From: SZUA-36 sp963704855
GTDB taxonomy: Bacteria > Pseudomonadota > Gammaproteobacteria > Xanthomonadales > SZUA-36
Assembly: GCA_963704855.1 (NCBI GenBank)
Contig: CAVPHY010000028.1
Coordinates: 310,001-374,000 of the forward strand
Direction of reading: 5' to 3'
Length of the DNA stretch: 64,000 nt
The position numbers and the translations under genes were made by a program. The number at the start of each line of letters is the position of its first letter. Position 1 is the first letter of the stretch. Shown one piece after another: positions 1 through 8,022 of the stretch. The notes under the pieces were generated by a model, which worked only from the letters and a program-made list of their open reading frames with translations, had not been told where the DNA came from and ran no database searches.

Positions 1-411
1 GGCACCATTGTAATAACGGCGTGCGAACTGCAGGTGGTCCTCAATATCGATCAGGCTGTCATGCAACTGCTGGAAGCCCTCGCTGGCTTTCAGATCCGGA
101 TAATCTTCGGCCAGTGCAAACAGGCGCCCCAGCGAGCGCGACAGGGCTGTTTCCTGTTGGGCAACTGCATCCACGTCCGTCCCCCCTGTTTTGCGGATAC
201 GCGCAACCTCTTCAAACACCGATGATTCATGGGAGGCGTAGCCCTTGACTGTCTGCACCAGGTTGGGAACCAGCTCAGAGCGCTTCTGCAATTGCACATC
301 GATACCCGCCCAGGCCTCGCTGACCCGGTTGCGGTTGCGAACCAGCCGGTTATACAGCCAGATACCTGTGCCCAGGATCAGCAAAACGATGATAGTCACA
401 AACGTCGTCAT
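1..411 (-). CDS. lemA: LemA family protein (C-terminus cut by window edge)
   Basis: Reading leftward from an ATG at 411 gives an open frame of 137 codons to the window edge, with no stop. The protein begins with one hydrophobic segment (TFVTIIVLLILGTGIWLY) followed by the LemA signature YNRLVRNRNRVSEAWAGIDVQ and the QLQKRSELVPNLVQTVKGYA stretch typical of the family. LemA proteins are membrane-anchored helical-bundle proteins of roughly 185-200 residues, so about a quarter is missing here. Their biochemical role is not settled. The family assignment is clear from the motifs. Genes beyond the left edge, often a TPM-domain protein in other genomes, cannot be seen. Confidence 0.9.
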   Translation of the reverse strand, partial: MTTFVTIIVLLILGTGIWLYNRLVRNRNRVSEAWAGIDVQLQKRSELVPNLVQTVKGYASHESSVFEEVARIRKTGGTDVDAVAQQETALSRSLGRLFALAEDYPDLKASEGFQQLHDSLIDIEDHLQFARRYYNGA

Positions 412-489
412 CAAACCCCCTGAATTTATCAATCAGTTGCGTGTTTGCCGTTACTCCCCTCATCGGCTAAAAGTCCGGGAGAACTACAT

Positions 490-517
490 TAGTATAGGAA
501 ATAATAGTATAGGAAAT
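490..517. repeat. 13-bp direct repeat in the lemA/GIY-YIG intergenic region
   Basis: The word TAGTATAGGAAAT occurs twice, at 490-502 and 505-517, separated by two bases. It lies in the 150-bp gap between the divergent lemA and GIY-YIG genes. It could be a regulator site or a replication-slippage duplication; the sequence does not say which. Confidence 0.5.
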
Positions 518-561
518 CAGGCGTGCGTTGTAATCTGTACTACTCAAATACTGGATAGCAA

Positions 562-843
562 ATGTCGAATGTCGATCTGAAGAAAAATACTTCGCAGTGG
601 TTTGTTTACATGATCAGGGCCAGTGATGGCCGTCTGTATACCGGTATCACAACCGATGTGGAGCGCCGCTTCAGTGAACATGGTGATCCGCTCAAGGGTG
701 CGCGCTTTTTCAGGGGCAGACGACCGGTGGAAGTGGTTTACACCGAAAACCACCCGGACCGAGGCAGTGCACTGCGACGGGAATCGGTCATCAAGAAACT
801 ATCGAGGGAGCTGAAACTTGTTTTGATAGGGGAAGGCAACTAA
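562..843 (+). CDS. GIY-YIG nuclease domain protein (YhbQ-like)
   Basis: This 93-residue protein is a single GIY-YIG endonuclease domain. The motif is split in the usual way: WFVYMIRASDGRLYTGIT contains the (V/I)YM...LYTG form of GIY...YIG, followed by the conserved arginine of VERRFSEH and a C-terminal glutamate in the LRRESVIKKLS helix. Length and layout match the small stand-alone YhbQ/UPF0213 group, members of which have been linked to DNA repair. It stands alone, divergent from lemA. A hairpin follows the stop codon. The family call is firm; a specific role is not supported. Confidence 0.88.
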   Translation: MSNVDLKKNTSQWFVYMIRASDGRLYTGITTDVERRFSEHGDPLKGARFFRGRRPVEVVYTENHPDRGSALRRESVIKKLSRELKLVLIGEGN

Positions 844-847
844 AAAA

Positions 848-867
848 CAACCAGGGCGCCCTTGTTG
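848..867 (-). terminator. Hairpin with T-run on the minus strand
   Basis: CAACCAGG and CCTTGTTG (one mismatch) flank GCGC. On the minus strand the stem is followed by TTTTTT, the form of an intrinsic terminator for leftward transcription. On the plus strand there is no T-run, although it lies directly after the GIY-YIG stop codon. No minus-strand gene that would use it is visible. Confidence 0.35.
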
Positions 868-1162
868 ATGTATGACATTCCGTGTCTCGCAGCAGACGGA
901 AATAAGCTGGTACAACTGCGCCTAGGTTGTGTATACATTAATGCATAATTTATGAAAGTACAAGCACTTATGTGAACAACATAAAGTGACACTGTATATT
1001 GTGGAATAAACTATTCCTGGCGTTGCCCAGTCTGAAAGCACGTTCGTATGGGTGCCGGCCGGATGCCAGCGTCAGGCTGCTGGTTGAACCGGGTGATGTG
1101 GGCCGGGAAAATACAGGGACCGAGCGCTTGCATTGATGTTCAAATCTGTTATTCTTTGTATC
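868..1162. other. Intergenic stretch ahead of the his operon
   Basis: This is an AT-richer gap without a convincing gene. It contains the palindrome TGTATACA near 928 and a 45-codon TTG-start frame (999-1136) with no ribosome site. No run of histidine codons or attenuator-like leader was seen, which fits repressor control rather than attenuation of the his genes downstream. Confidence 0.4.
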
Positions 1163-1186
1163 AATGTATTAACACGCTACTACATT
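1163..1186. promoter_or_regulatory. Predicted TrpR-type operator of the his operon
   Basis: AATGTATTA and TACTACATT form an inverted repeat with 8 of 9 positions paired, around a 6-bp centre. The inner 18 bp read GTAnTA-N6-TAnTAC, which matches the half-sites of the classical trp operator (GTACTAGTTAACTAGTAC). The site ends 9 bp before the ATG of a TrpR-family gene that heads the his operon, so binding there would block transcription of the regulator and all his genes. The symmetry is seen directly; the regulator-site pairing is inferred. Confidence 0.65.
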
Positions 1187-1195
1187 AGATCAACA

Positions 1196-1510
1196 ATGAA
1201 ACGACACAACGAAGCGCAAAAAAAAGCACTGAAGCTGGCAGCAGAATCCTTGTACAAGGCATTTTTGACGCTTGAAAAACCAGCTGAAGTCCGCCAGTTT
1301 TTATTGGATCTCTGTACCCCCTCCGAAGTAGAGGCGATGGTTGACCGCTGGTGGACGGCTTCGCTATTGAGACAGGGGCACAGTTACCGGGAGATCAGTG
1401 AAATCACCGGTGTCAGCGTGACAACCATTGGCCGCGTGGCCAGGTATATGAACATGGGTGAGGGCGGTTACCGGCTGGCCTTGCGACGCGAGGAGGCGGC
1501 AAAATCATGA
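1196..1510 (+). CDS. TrpR/YerC-YecD-family regulator heading the his operon
   Basis: This 104-residue helical protein belongs to the Trp-repressor superfamily (YerC/YecD type). It has the LLDLCTPSEVEAMVDRWW helix and the helix-turn-helix SYREISEITGVSVTTIGRV. I chose the ATG at 1196 because it gives the usual family length. An upstream in-frame TTG at 1133 would place the operator inside the coding region and adds residues unlike the family. The stop overlaps the hisG start by 4 nt, so the gene is the first cistron of the his operon. By position and by the dyad just upstream it is likely a histidine-responsive autorepressor. The ligand (histidine or other) is inferred, not shown. Confidence 0.85.
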   Translation: MKRHNEAQKKALKLAAESLYKAFLTLEKPAEVRQFLLDLCTPSEVEAMVDRWWTASLLRQGHSYREISEITGVSVTTIGRVARYMNMGEGGYRLALRREEAAKS

Positions 1511-2388
1511 ACAGAATCCGGGTAGCTATACAAAAATCAGGCAGGCTCTCAGATCACTCGCTCGAGCTTTTACAAAGTTGCGGACTGAGGTTTGCCCGCA
1601 GCAAGGACAAACTGTACTGGTACGGGAAGGATTTTCCGATCGACCTGCTGCTGGTGCGCGATGACGATATCCCCCGCCTGTTGCTCGACAGGGTGTGTGA
1701 ACTGGGTATCGTCGGTGAAAACATTGCCGAGGAGGTGGTGCTGGAGAGAAACAAGCGTGACGGCCTGGCACAGCTGCGCAAGCTTTCATTTGGTGGTTGT
1801 CACCTGTCACTGGCCGTACCCGAGGATTCGAAAATCAAATCCGCCTCCGAACTCGAGGGCTGCCGCATAGCGACCAGTTACCCGGCCCTGACCAGTTCGT
1901 TGTTAGCCCAGCGTGGCATCGCAGCGGAAACGGTCAAGTTTTCCGGCTCGGTCGAGATCGCACCGGGCCTGGGAACGGCGGATGCGATATCGGATCTCGT
2001 TTCCACCGGCACGACCCTGCGCGCCAATCACCTGGTTGAGCTCGAAATACTATTTGAAAGTACCGCGGCGCTTTATGGGCACACAGGCGACCTGCCAAAG
2101 GAAAAACGCCTGATGATCGATCGTTTGCTGGCACGTCTCGATGGCGTCCTGCAGGCGGCCGAGAGCAAGTACGTGATGTTGCATGCCCGGCGGGACGCGG
2201 TTGAGAAGATAACCCGTCTTTTACCCGGTGCCGAGAAACCCAGCCTGATGAATCTCGAGGGAGATCCGGACCGGGTCGCCCTGCACGTGGTGTGTCGCGA
2301 AGGGGTCTTCTGGGAACACCTCGAAGCGCTCAAGGCCGCCGGCGCATCGGCCATCCTGGTGCTGCCCGTTGAAAAAATGCTGGCCTAG
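1507..2388 (+). CDS. hisG: ATP phosphoribosyltransferase, long form
   Basis: HisG catalyses the first and feedback-controlled step of histidine synthesis, joining ATP and PRPP to give phosphoribosyl-ATP in the cytoplasm. At 293 residues this is the long form, with its own C-terminal ACT-like regulatory domain (from about residue 220, KYVMLHARRD...), so no HisZ partner is needed. The PRPP-binding loop DAISDLVSTGTTLR is intact. Translation starts at ATG 1507, overlapping the regulator stop. The stop codon lies inside one arm of an inverted repeat that separates hisG from hisD; all later junctions except this one are tight overlaps. Confidence 0.97.
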   Translation: MNRIRVAIQKSGRLSDHSLELLQSCGLRFARSKDKLYWYGKDFPIDLLLVRDDDIPRLLLDRVCELGIVGENIAEEVVLERNKRDGLAQLRKLSFGGCHLSLAVPEDSKIKSASELEGCRIATSYPALTSSLLAQRGIAAETVKFSGSVEIAPGLGTADAISDLVSTGTTLRANHLVELEILFESTAALYGHTGDLPKEKRLMIDRLLARLDGVLQAAESKYVMLHARRDAVEKITRLLPGAEKPSLMNLEGDPDRVALHVVCREGVFWEHLEALKAAGASAILVLPVEKMLA

Positions 2389-2434
2389 TGTAGTGTCTCG
2401 CTTAATCGCCGTTTAATACAGGACACTGCACTAG
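2385..2434. repeat. Intercistronic inverted repeat between hisG and hisD
   Basis: CTAGTGTAGTGTC (2385-2397) pairs with GACACTGCACTAG (2422-2434) with one mismatch, enclosing 24 bp. It includes the hisG stop codon and ends 3 bp before the hisD ATG, leaving hisD without an evident Shine-Dalgarno sequence. It may be a small palindromic mobile repeat or an RNA hairpin that sets relative hisG/hisD expression. Confidence 0.7.
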
Positions 2435-2437
2435 ACT

Positions 2438-3755
2438 ATGGATATTTCAATACCCGGTTTGATCGATTGGCCGAGTGCCAGTGAGTTGCAACGAGAAACT
2501 GCCCTGCATCGGCCACCGATCCCGGCCGGTGATTTCCAGGGCGTTGTCGCCGACATCATCTCGCGGATCAGCGGGGAGGGTGACCGGGCCTTGCGCGAGA
2601 TCGGTGAGAAATACGATGGCGTGGTGCCCGGATCACTGGAAGTGACCGATGAGGAGTGGGCTGCGGCTGAATCATTGGTCGATCCGCTGGTTTTGCAGGC
2701 CATGGAGGATGCCATATCACGTATCCGGGCTTTTCATCTCGCAGGGAAGCCTGCGCCGGTTAACATGGAAACGGCGCCCGGTTTGCGCTGTGAGGCACGC
2801 TACCTGCCGATATCACCGGTCGGTCTGTATGTGCCCGGTGGCTCAGCGCCGCTGATCTCCACGGTCATCATGCTGGGTGTACCGGCACAGATCGCGGGCT
2901 GCAAGGAAGTCATATTGTGTACACCACCGGATAAGCAGGGCCGCGTACCGCCGGCTATCCTGGCCGCGGCGTCACTGTGCGGTATCAAACGCGTGTTCAA
3001 GGCGGGTGGCGCCCAGGCGATTGCCGCCATGGGGCTTGGCACCGAAAGCATCCCGGCCTGCGCCAAGCTGTTCGGGCCGGGTAACGCCTGGGTAACCGAG
3101 GCCAAGCAACAGATTTCAACTACGACCGGGCGGGGCCGCCCGTGATATGCCGGCGGGGCCATCAGAGGTGCTTGTGATCGCTGACAAAGGCGCCGATGCG
3201 ACGGCCGTTTGCTGGGATTTACTGTCGCAGGCGGAGCATGGCCCGGATTCGCAGGCCATCGTCATCAGTGACAGTGCTGCTTTGTTAAACGATGTGGGCC
3301 GCTTGCTGCCGGGCCTGGCAGCATCCTTGCCACGCGCTGCAATCCTTGCCGAGTCGCTGAGGTACCTGCGGCGGATAAAGGTGGGTTCGATCGCGGAGGC
3401 TGTTCAGATCAGCAACCGTTACGCACCCGAACACCTGATATTGAATTGCGATGGTGCGGATATGGCTGCTGAAAAAGTCACGGCCGCTGGATCGGTATTC
3501 ATCGGTGCCTGGACACCCGAGTCGCTCGGAGATTATTGCTCCGGCACCAACCATGTTCTGCCAACCTATGGTTACGCACGTGCCTACAGCGGTCTTTCCG
3601 TCGGCGATTTCATGCGGCGCATGACCTTGCAGCGCGCCAGCAACTTCGGGCTTCGCAATGTCGGGCCCTGTGCGGCAACGCTGGCCCGCGCCGAGGGTCT
3701 GGATGCGCACCGCATGGCGGTTGAGTATCGTCTCAAGGGACATGGTGATTCATGA
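2438..3755 (+). pseudogene. hisD: Histidinol dehydrogenase, interrupted by a one-base frameshift
   Basis: HisD oxidises histidinol to histidine in two NAD-dependent steps. The gene is present as two frames: 2438-3145 (235 codons, N-terminal part, through GNAWVTEAKQQIS) and 3147-3755 (from MPAGPSEVLVIAD, including AEHGPDSQAI and the catalytic region to the end). Removing one G from the GGG at 3128-3130 joins them as ...ISTTTGGAARDMPAGPSEV..., exactly as in intact HisD, giving a normal-length protein of about 438 residues. The lesion is a single base in a G/C-rich stretch, so an assembly error or very recent mutation is likely. All other his genes look intact. The 3' end overlaps hisC. Confidence 0.9.
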
Positions 3756-4846
3756 AAATGGACATCCACCGTATTGCCAGGCCGGAAATTGTTGCGATGA
3801 AACCCTATGTTTCCGCACGTAACAGCGCAGCTGCCGACGGTATCCTGTTAAACGCCAACGAGGCGCCCTATACCCACGTTGCCGACCCCGAATGGCAGCG
3901 TTTGTCATTGAACAGGTACCCGCCGCCACAACCTGCGCAATTGCGCGCCCGCCTGGCAGAGCTGTATGCAGTGAGCGAGGACAAGGTGCTTATCACGCGC
4001 GGCAGCGACGAGGGTATCGATCTGCTCACACGGGTTTTCTGCCGCCCGGGAACCGACGCAATTGTCGAGTGCAGCCCCTGTTTCGGCATGTACCGGATTG
4101 CTGCAACCATCCAGGGTGCGCGCGTGATCGATGTGCCAAGACAATCCTCAAAGGATTTTCAGATCGATTTTGCAGAACTGATATCCACGATCAACGAAGA
4201 CGAGGCTGTGCGGTTGATATTCCTGACCTCGCCGAACAACCCGACCGGTGACCTGGTCAGCCGGGCCGATCTGGAAGCGGTGCTCAGGGTCGCCGAGGGC
4301 AGGGCGCTGGTGGTGCTGGATGAAGCATATATCGAATTTTGCACGGCCAGTTCCGCCATTGAGCTGGTAGAAAAATGGCCACAACTCGTCGTTTTGCGCA
4401 CCTTGTCCAAAGCCTGGGCCGCGGCGGGTGTGCGTTGCGGTATCGTGATAGCAGACCCGGTTGTCATCGGTCTGTTGCAACGTGTCATTGCACCCTATCC
4501 GCTGGCGGCCACGGCAATCGATGCGGCTCTGCAAGCGATATCGGGCGATTGTATCGACCGTCAAAAAGCATTCGTGAAAACGGTCCGCGAGGGCAGGGCG
4601 GACCTGTACCGGTTTCTGCAGGGCTGTGGATGGGTTAAGGAAGCCTGGGAGGGTGAGGCCAACTTCATCCTGATGCGTGTTGCCGACGGCAGCGGACTGG
4701 TGAGTTGGTGTGCAGTGCACGGTATCCGCATCCGCGATTTCAGTTCACAGCCACAACTTGAAGGTTGTGTGCGGTTAACAATTGGCAGTACTGCTGAGCT
4801 GGCTGCGCTAAAATCTGCCTTGCAGGCTTATGGAGAGCAGCTATGA
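3752..4846 (+). CDS. hisC: Histidinol-phosphate aminotransferase
   Basis: HisC is the PLP enzyme that transfers the amino group from glutamate to imidazole acetol phosphate. The 364-residue protein has the fold-type I aminotransferase landmarks: TSPNNPTGDL, VLDEAYIEF and the Schiff-base lysine in LRTLSKAWAAAGVRCG, plus the phosphate-binding arginine region near the C-terminus (EGCVRLTIG). The ATG at 3752 overlaps the hisD stop; a second ATG lies 6 nt later. Length and order in the operon match the gammaproteobacterial pattern. It overlaps hisB by 4 nt. Confidence 0.96.
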   Translation: MKMDIHRIARPEIVAMKPYVSARNSAAADGILLNANEAPYTHVADPEWQRLSLNRYPPPQPAQLRARLAELYAVSEDKVLITRGSDEGIDLLTRVFCRPGTDAIVECSPCFGMYRIAATIQGARVIDVPRQSSKDFQIDFAELISTINEDEAVRLIFLTSPNNPTGDLVSRADLEAVLRVAEGRALVVLDEAYIEFCTASSAIELVEKWPQLVVLRTLSKAWAAAGVRCGIVIADPVVIGLLQRVIAPYPLAATAIDAALQAISGDCIDRQKAFVKTVREGRADLYRFLQGCGWVKEAWEGEANFILMRVADGSGLVSWCAVHGIRIRDFSSQPQLEGCVRLTIGSTAELAALKSALQAYGEQL

Positions 4847-5919
4847 ATACCCGCAAACGCCGCATCCTGTTTCTTGACCGTGATGGCACGCTGATTATCG
4901 AGCCGGAAGATTTTCAGATCGATAGCCTGGAGAAACTGGAACTGGTCGAAGCCGTGATACCGGCCTTGCTGAAACTGAAGGCAGCCGGTTACGAATTTGT
5001 AATTGTCAGCAACCAGGACGGCCTCGGTACGCCCTCCAATCCCCTGGAACACTTTCAGCCCGCCCACGACAAGATGTTGTCGCTGTTTGCCTCGCAGGGT
5101 ATCAGCTTCGTGGCGGAACATATTGATCCGCATTTTGAAAGCGATAACTCGCCCAACCGTAAGCCGGGTATCGGCATGCTGCTGGATTACCTGAAATCCG
5201 GTGAGCTTGATATGCAGGACAGCTGGGTGATCGGTGACCGTATAACCGATATTCAGCTGGCCGAAAACATGGGTATTGGCGGCATCCGCTGCGGGCCCGA
5301 TGGGCAACACTGGGATGAGATAGCACACCAGCTTTGTAACCGGCCCCGGCGTGCGCTTGTTGAAAGGCATACCAATGAGACCCGTATCAGGGTGGAACTG
5401 GATCTCGACGCCAGTGGCGGTAACCAGATCACTACCGGTATCGGCTTTTTTGATCATATGCTGGACCAGGTTGCGGCCCATGGCGGCTTCCGGCTTAAAC
5501 TGGACTGCCAGGGCGATCTTGAGATCGACGAGCACCACACCGTGGAGGATTGCGCACTGGCGCTGGGTCAGGCGCTGGACAAGGCACTTGGCGATCGTCG
5601 CGGTATCGGTCGTTACGGGTTTGTTTTACCCATGGATGAGTCACTCGCCGAGGTGGCGATCGATCTTTCCGGCCGCCCGGCGTTTGAATTCGAGGCCCGT
5701 TTCCAGCGCGATACTGTCGGCGACCTGTCAACCGAGATGGTCCGGCACTTCTTTGCATCCTTAAGCCAGTCCCTGCGTTGTGCGATGCACCTGAAGGTGC
5801 GCGGTGAGAACACCCACCACATGATCGAAGGCCTTTTCAAGGGCGCCGGCCGGGCGCTGCGGCCTGCATTGGCCAGACAGGGTAGTGAGCTGCCCAGCAC
5901 CAAGGGTGTGCTCAGGTGA
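4843..5919 (+). CDS. hisB: Bifunctional histidinol-phosphatase / imidazoleglycerol-phosphate dehydratase
   Basis: This is the fused HisB of gammaproteobacteria (358 residues). Residues 1-165 form a HAD phosphatase with the nucleophile motif FLDRDGTLI and later VIGDRITD, acting on histidinol phosphate. From about residue 170 follows the imidazoleglycerol-phosphate dehydratase, with manganese-binding histidine clusters in HMLDQVAAHGGF, DEHHTVEDCALALG and STEMVRHFF. It therefore supplies two nonconsecutive steps of the pathway. Starts and stops overlap hisC and hisH in ATGA/GTGA style, implying translational coupling. Confidence 0.97.
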   Translation: MNTRKRRILFLDRDGTLIIEPEDFQIDSLEKLELVEAVIPALLKLKAAGYEFVIVSNQDGLGTPSNPLEHFQPAHDKMLSLFASQGISFVAEHIDPHFESDNSPNRKPGIGMLLDYLKSGELDMQDSWVIGDRITDIQLAENMGIGGIRCGPDGQHWDEIAHQLCNRPRRALVERHTNETRIRVELDLDASGGNQITTGIGFFDHMLDQVAAHGGFRLKLDCQGDLEIDEHHTVEDCALALGQALDKALGDRRGIGRYGFVLPMDESLAEVAIDLSGRPAFEFEARFQRDTVGDLSTEMVRHFFASLSQSLRCAMHLKVRGENTHHMIEGLFKGAGRALRPALARQGSELPSTKGVLR

Positions 5920-6509
5920 CACTGGCGATTATCGACAGCGGCGGCGCCAATATCGGTTCCGTCATGCATGCACTGAAAAGACTGGGCGCCGAGGCGGTAT
6001 TCACCGCGGATGCTGCTACCATCCGCAATGCGGACCGTGTCTTGTTACCCGGTGTCGGCGCGGCCGGTGCGGCCATGAAACGCCTGCGGGAACTGGACCT
6101 GGTGCAGTGCATCCGGGAGCTCCGCCAACCGGTGCTGGGTATTTGTCTCGGTATGCAATTGTTGTTTGAAAAATCGGAAGAGGACAATACCGAGTGCCTG
6201 GGTATCATTCCCGGAAAATTGCGAAAGATGAGCCCTTCAGAAGGTATCCGGGTACCGCACATGGGCTGGAATACCACTACCGCCATGCGTGAAGACCCCT
6301 TGCTTGCGGGTCTGCCGGAACAGCCCTGGTTTTATTTTGTACACAGTTATTACGCGCCCGTTGGTGAAGCTACGCTGGCCACTTGCCTGCATGGCCAGCC
6401 ATTTGCCGCGATCGTGCATCAAGGCAATTTCCGGGGCGCCCAGTTTCACCCCGAACGTTCCGCCCGCAGTGGCGCCCGTTTACTGGCAAACTTCCTGGAG
6501 TTGAAATGA
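5916..6509 (+). CDS. hisH: Imidazole glycerol phosphate synthase, glutaminase subunit
   Basis: HisH is the class I glutamine amidotransferase that feeds ammonia to HisF. The 197-residue protein carries the nucleophile cysteine in GICLGMQLLFE and the catalytic His/Glu pair in QFHPERSARSG. The start is GTG at 5916, overlapping the hisB stop; the N-terminus MTLAIIDSGGANIGSV fits the family. It forms a heterodimer with HisF encoded two genes downstream. Coupled by 4-nt overlaps on both sides. Confidence 0.96.
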   Translation: MTLAIIDSGGANIGSVMHALKRLGAEAVFTADAATIRNADRVLLPGVGAAGAAMKRLRELDLVQCIRELRQPVLGICLGMQLLFEKSEEDNTECLGIIPGKLRKMSPSEGIRVPHMGWNTTTAMREDPLLAGLPEQPWFYFVHSYYAPVGEATLATCLHGQPFAAIVHQGNFRGAQFHPERSARSGARLLANFLELK

Positions 6510-7240
6510 TACTGATACCGGCCATCGATCTGCTGGACGGTCGCTGCGTGCGTCTGTTGCACGGCGATTTCAAGCAGGTGACACACTATCCTTCGACAGC
6601 TGCGGAGCTGGCCCGCGATTATGCACAAGCAGGCGCCGAATGGCTGCACGTCGTGGACCTGGCGGCTTCCAGGGATGGCAACGCTGCGGATACCTCGGCG
6701 CTATTTGGTCTCCTCGGTCAGGCAAGCCAATCGGTGCAGACCGGTGGTGGTGTACGAAACCGGGATGACGTCTCGCGCAGGCTGGATGCCGGCGCGGCAC
6801 GGGTGGTCATCGGCAGCCTGAGTGTGACCGACAGCAAGGGATTTATCAGCTGGCTTGAGCATTTCGGTGTTGAGCAACTGGTCGCCGCACTGGATGTTCG
6901 CATGGATGATCAGGGTGTTCCATGGCCGCGTATTCATGGCTGGACCGGCCGGGGTGATCGCGATATGTGGCAGTTGCTCGATGAACTGGTCACGGGCGGC
7001 TTGCGACACCTGTTGTGCACCGACATCAGCAGGGATGGGGCACTCAGTGGCCCAAACCTTGATTTGTATGCAGAAATCACCGACCGCTACCCGGGTTTGC
7101 AATTGCAGGCATCCGGTGGTGTCAGCCGTCTCGATGACCTGCAGCTGCTCAAACCCACCGGTGCGGCAGGAGTCATTACCGGCAAGGCCTTGCTGGAAAA
7201 ACGGTTCAGCGTAGCCGAGGCGCTGGAAGCATTGGCATGA
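6506..7240 (+). CDS. hisA: ProFAR isomerase
   Basis: HisA is the (beta-alpha)8 barrel that isomerises ProFAR to PRFAR. The ATG at 6506 overlaps the hisH stop and gives MILIPAIDLLDGRCVRL, the canonical N-terminus with the catalytic aspartate in AIDLLDG. The second catalytic aspartate lies in LLCTDISRDGALSGPN, and phosphate-binding glycines follow in QASGGVSRLDD and TGKALLE. The open frame extends upstream to 6383, but that part overlaps hisH and does not resemble HisA. 244 residues, normal length. Confidence 0.96.
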   Translation: MILIPAIDLLDGRCVRLLHGDFKQVTHYPSTAAELARDYAQAGAEWLHVVDLAASRDGNAADTSALFGLLGQASQSVQTGGGVRNRDDVSRRLDAGAARVVIGSLSVTDSKGFISWLEHFGVEQLVAALDVRMDDQGVPWPRIHGWTGRGDRDMWQLLDELVTGGLRHLLCTDISRDGALSGPNLDLYAEITDRYPGLQLQASGGVSRLDDLQLLKPTGAAGVITGKALLEKRFSVAEALEALA

Positions 7241-8022
7241 CTGCGCCTGCTTCAAACCTGGCGCGCCGGATTATCCCCTGTCTCGATGTGCGCGACGGGC
7301 AGGTTGTGAAAGGTGTGCAGTTTCGTGATCACCGTGTCATGGGCGGCATTATCGAATTGGCCACGCGTTACAGCGCCGAGGGTGCGGATGAGCTGGTGTT
7401 TTACGATATTACCGCCAGCCCTGAAGGCCGATCTGTAGACAGCGAATGGGTTTCGCGCGTCGCCGAGGTTATCGACATCCCGTTCTGCGTGGCCGGCGGT
7501 ATACGCTCGGTCGATGATGCCCGCAAGGTACTGCAGCGCGGCGCCGACAAGATCTCCATCAACACACCCGCAGTGCAGAGGCCGGGTTTGATCAACGAAC
7601 TGGTGGAAGCGTTTGGCAGCCAGTGCGTAGTGGTCGGTATCGACTCGGTTCTGCAGGACGGTAGCTGGGTTACCCGGCAGATGACCGGTATCCCGGACCG
7701 CATGCAGCAGACCGGCCACACGACACTGGACTGGATCGAAGAGGTCACGCAACGCGGTGCCGGGGAAATCGTCCTCAATTGCATGGGCAGCGACGGCACC
7801 CGTGAAGGCTTTGATATTGAGCAATTAAAAAAAGCCAGGAGGCTGACCAGCGTGCCGCTGATCGCGTCCGGCGGCGCTGGCAGCGCCCGCCACTTTATAG
7901 ACGTATTTGAACAGGCCGACGTGGACGGCGCGCTAGCAGCGACCGTTTTTCACAACAACAAGGTACCGATACCCGCGTTGAAACAGATGTTATCCGCGGC
8001 CGGCATTGGAGTGAGACTATGA
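7237..8022 (+). CDS. hisF: Imidazole glycerol phosphate synthase, cyclase subunit
   Basis: HisF is a (beta-alpha)8 barrel that uses ammonia from HisH to close the imidazole ring, releasing IGP and the purine precursor AICAR. The 261-residue protein has the catalytic aspartates in IPCLDVRDGQVVKG and the LNCMGSDGTREGFD loop, and phosphate-binding VAGGIRSVDDARKVL and IASGGAGSARHF. The central loop GSWVTRQMTGIPDRMQQTGHTTLDW is slightly variable but complete. The start overlaps hisA and the stop overlaps hisI/E. Confidence 0.96.
   Translation: MTAPASNLARRIIPCLDVRDGQVVKGVQFRDHRVMGGIIELATRYSAEGADELVFYDITASPEGRSVDSEWVSRVAEVIDIPFCVAGGIRSVDDARKVLQRGADKISINTPAVQRPGLINELVEAFGSQCVVVGIDSVLQDGSWVTRQMTGIPDRMQQTGHTTLDWIEEVTQRGAGEIVLNCMGSDGTREGFDIEQLKKARRLTSVPLIASGGAGSARHFIDVFEQADVDGALAATVFHNNKVPIPALKQMLSAAGIGVRL

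Noticed and set aside
999..1136. 45-codon TTG-start frame ahead of the his operon, considered as a leader peptide or small gene
   Set aside because: No ribosome site, only one histidine codon, no attenuator-like hairpins and no recognisable family.
1133..1195. N-terminal extension of the TrpR-like protein from a TTG start
   Set aside because: It would put the predicted operator inside the coding region, and the added residues are not family-like; ATG 1196 gives the normal length.
3285..3743. 152-codon minus-strand frame inside hisD
   Set aside because: Antisense shadow of a recognised gene, rich in rare residues, no ribosome site or family match.
4148..4720. 190-codon minus-strand frame inside hisC
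   Set aside because: Antisense shadow of a clearly identified aminotransferase.
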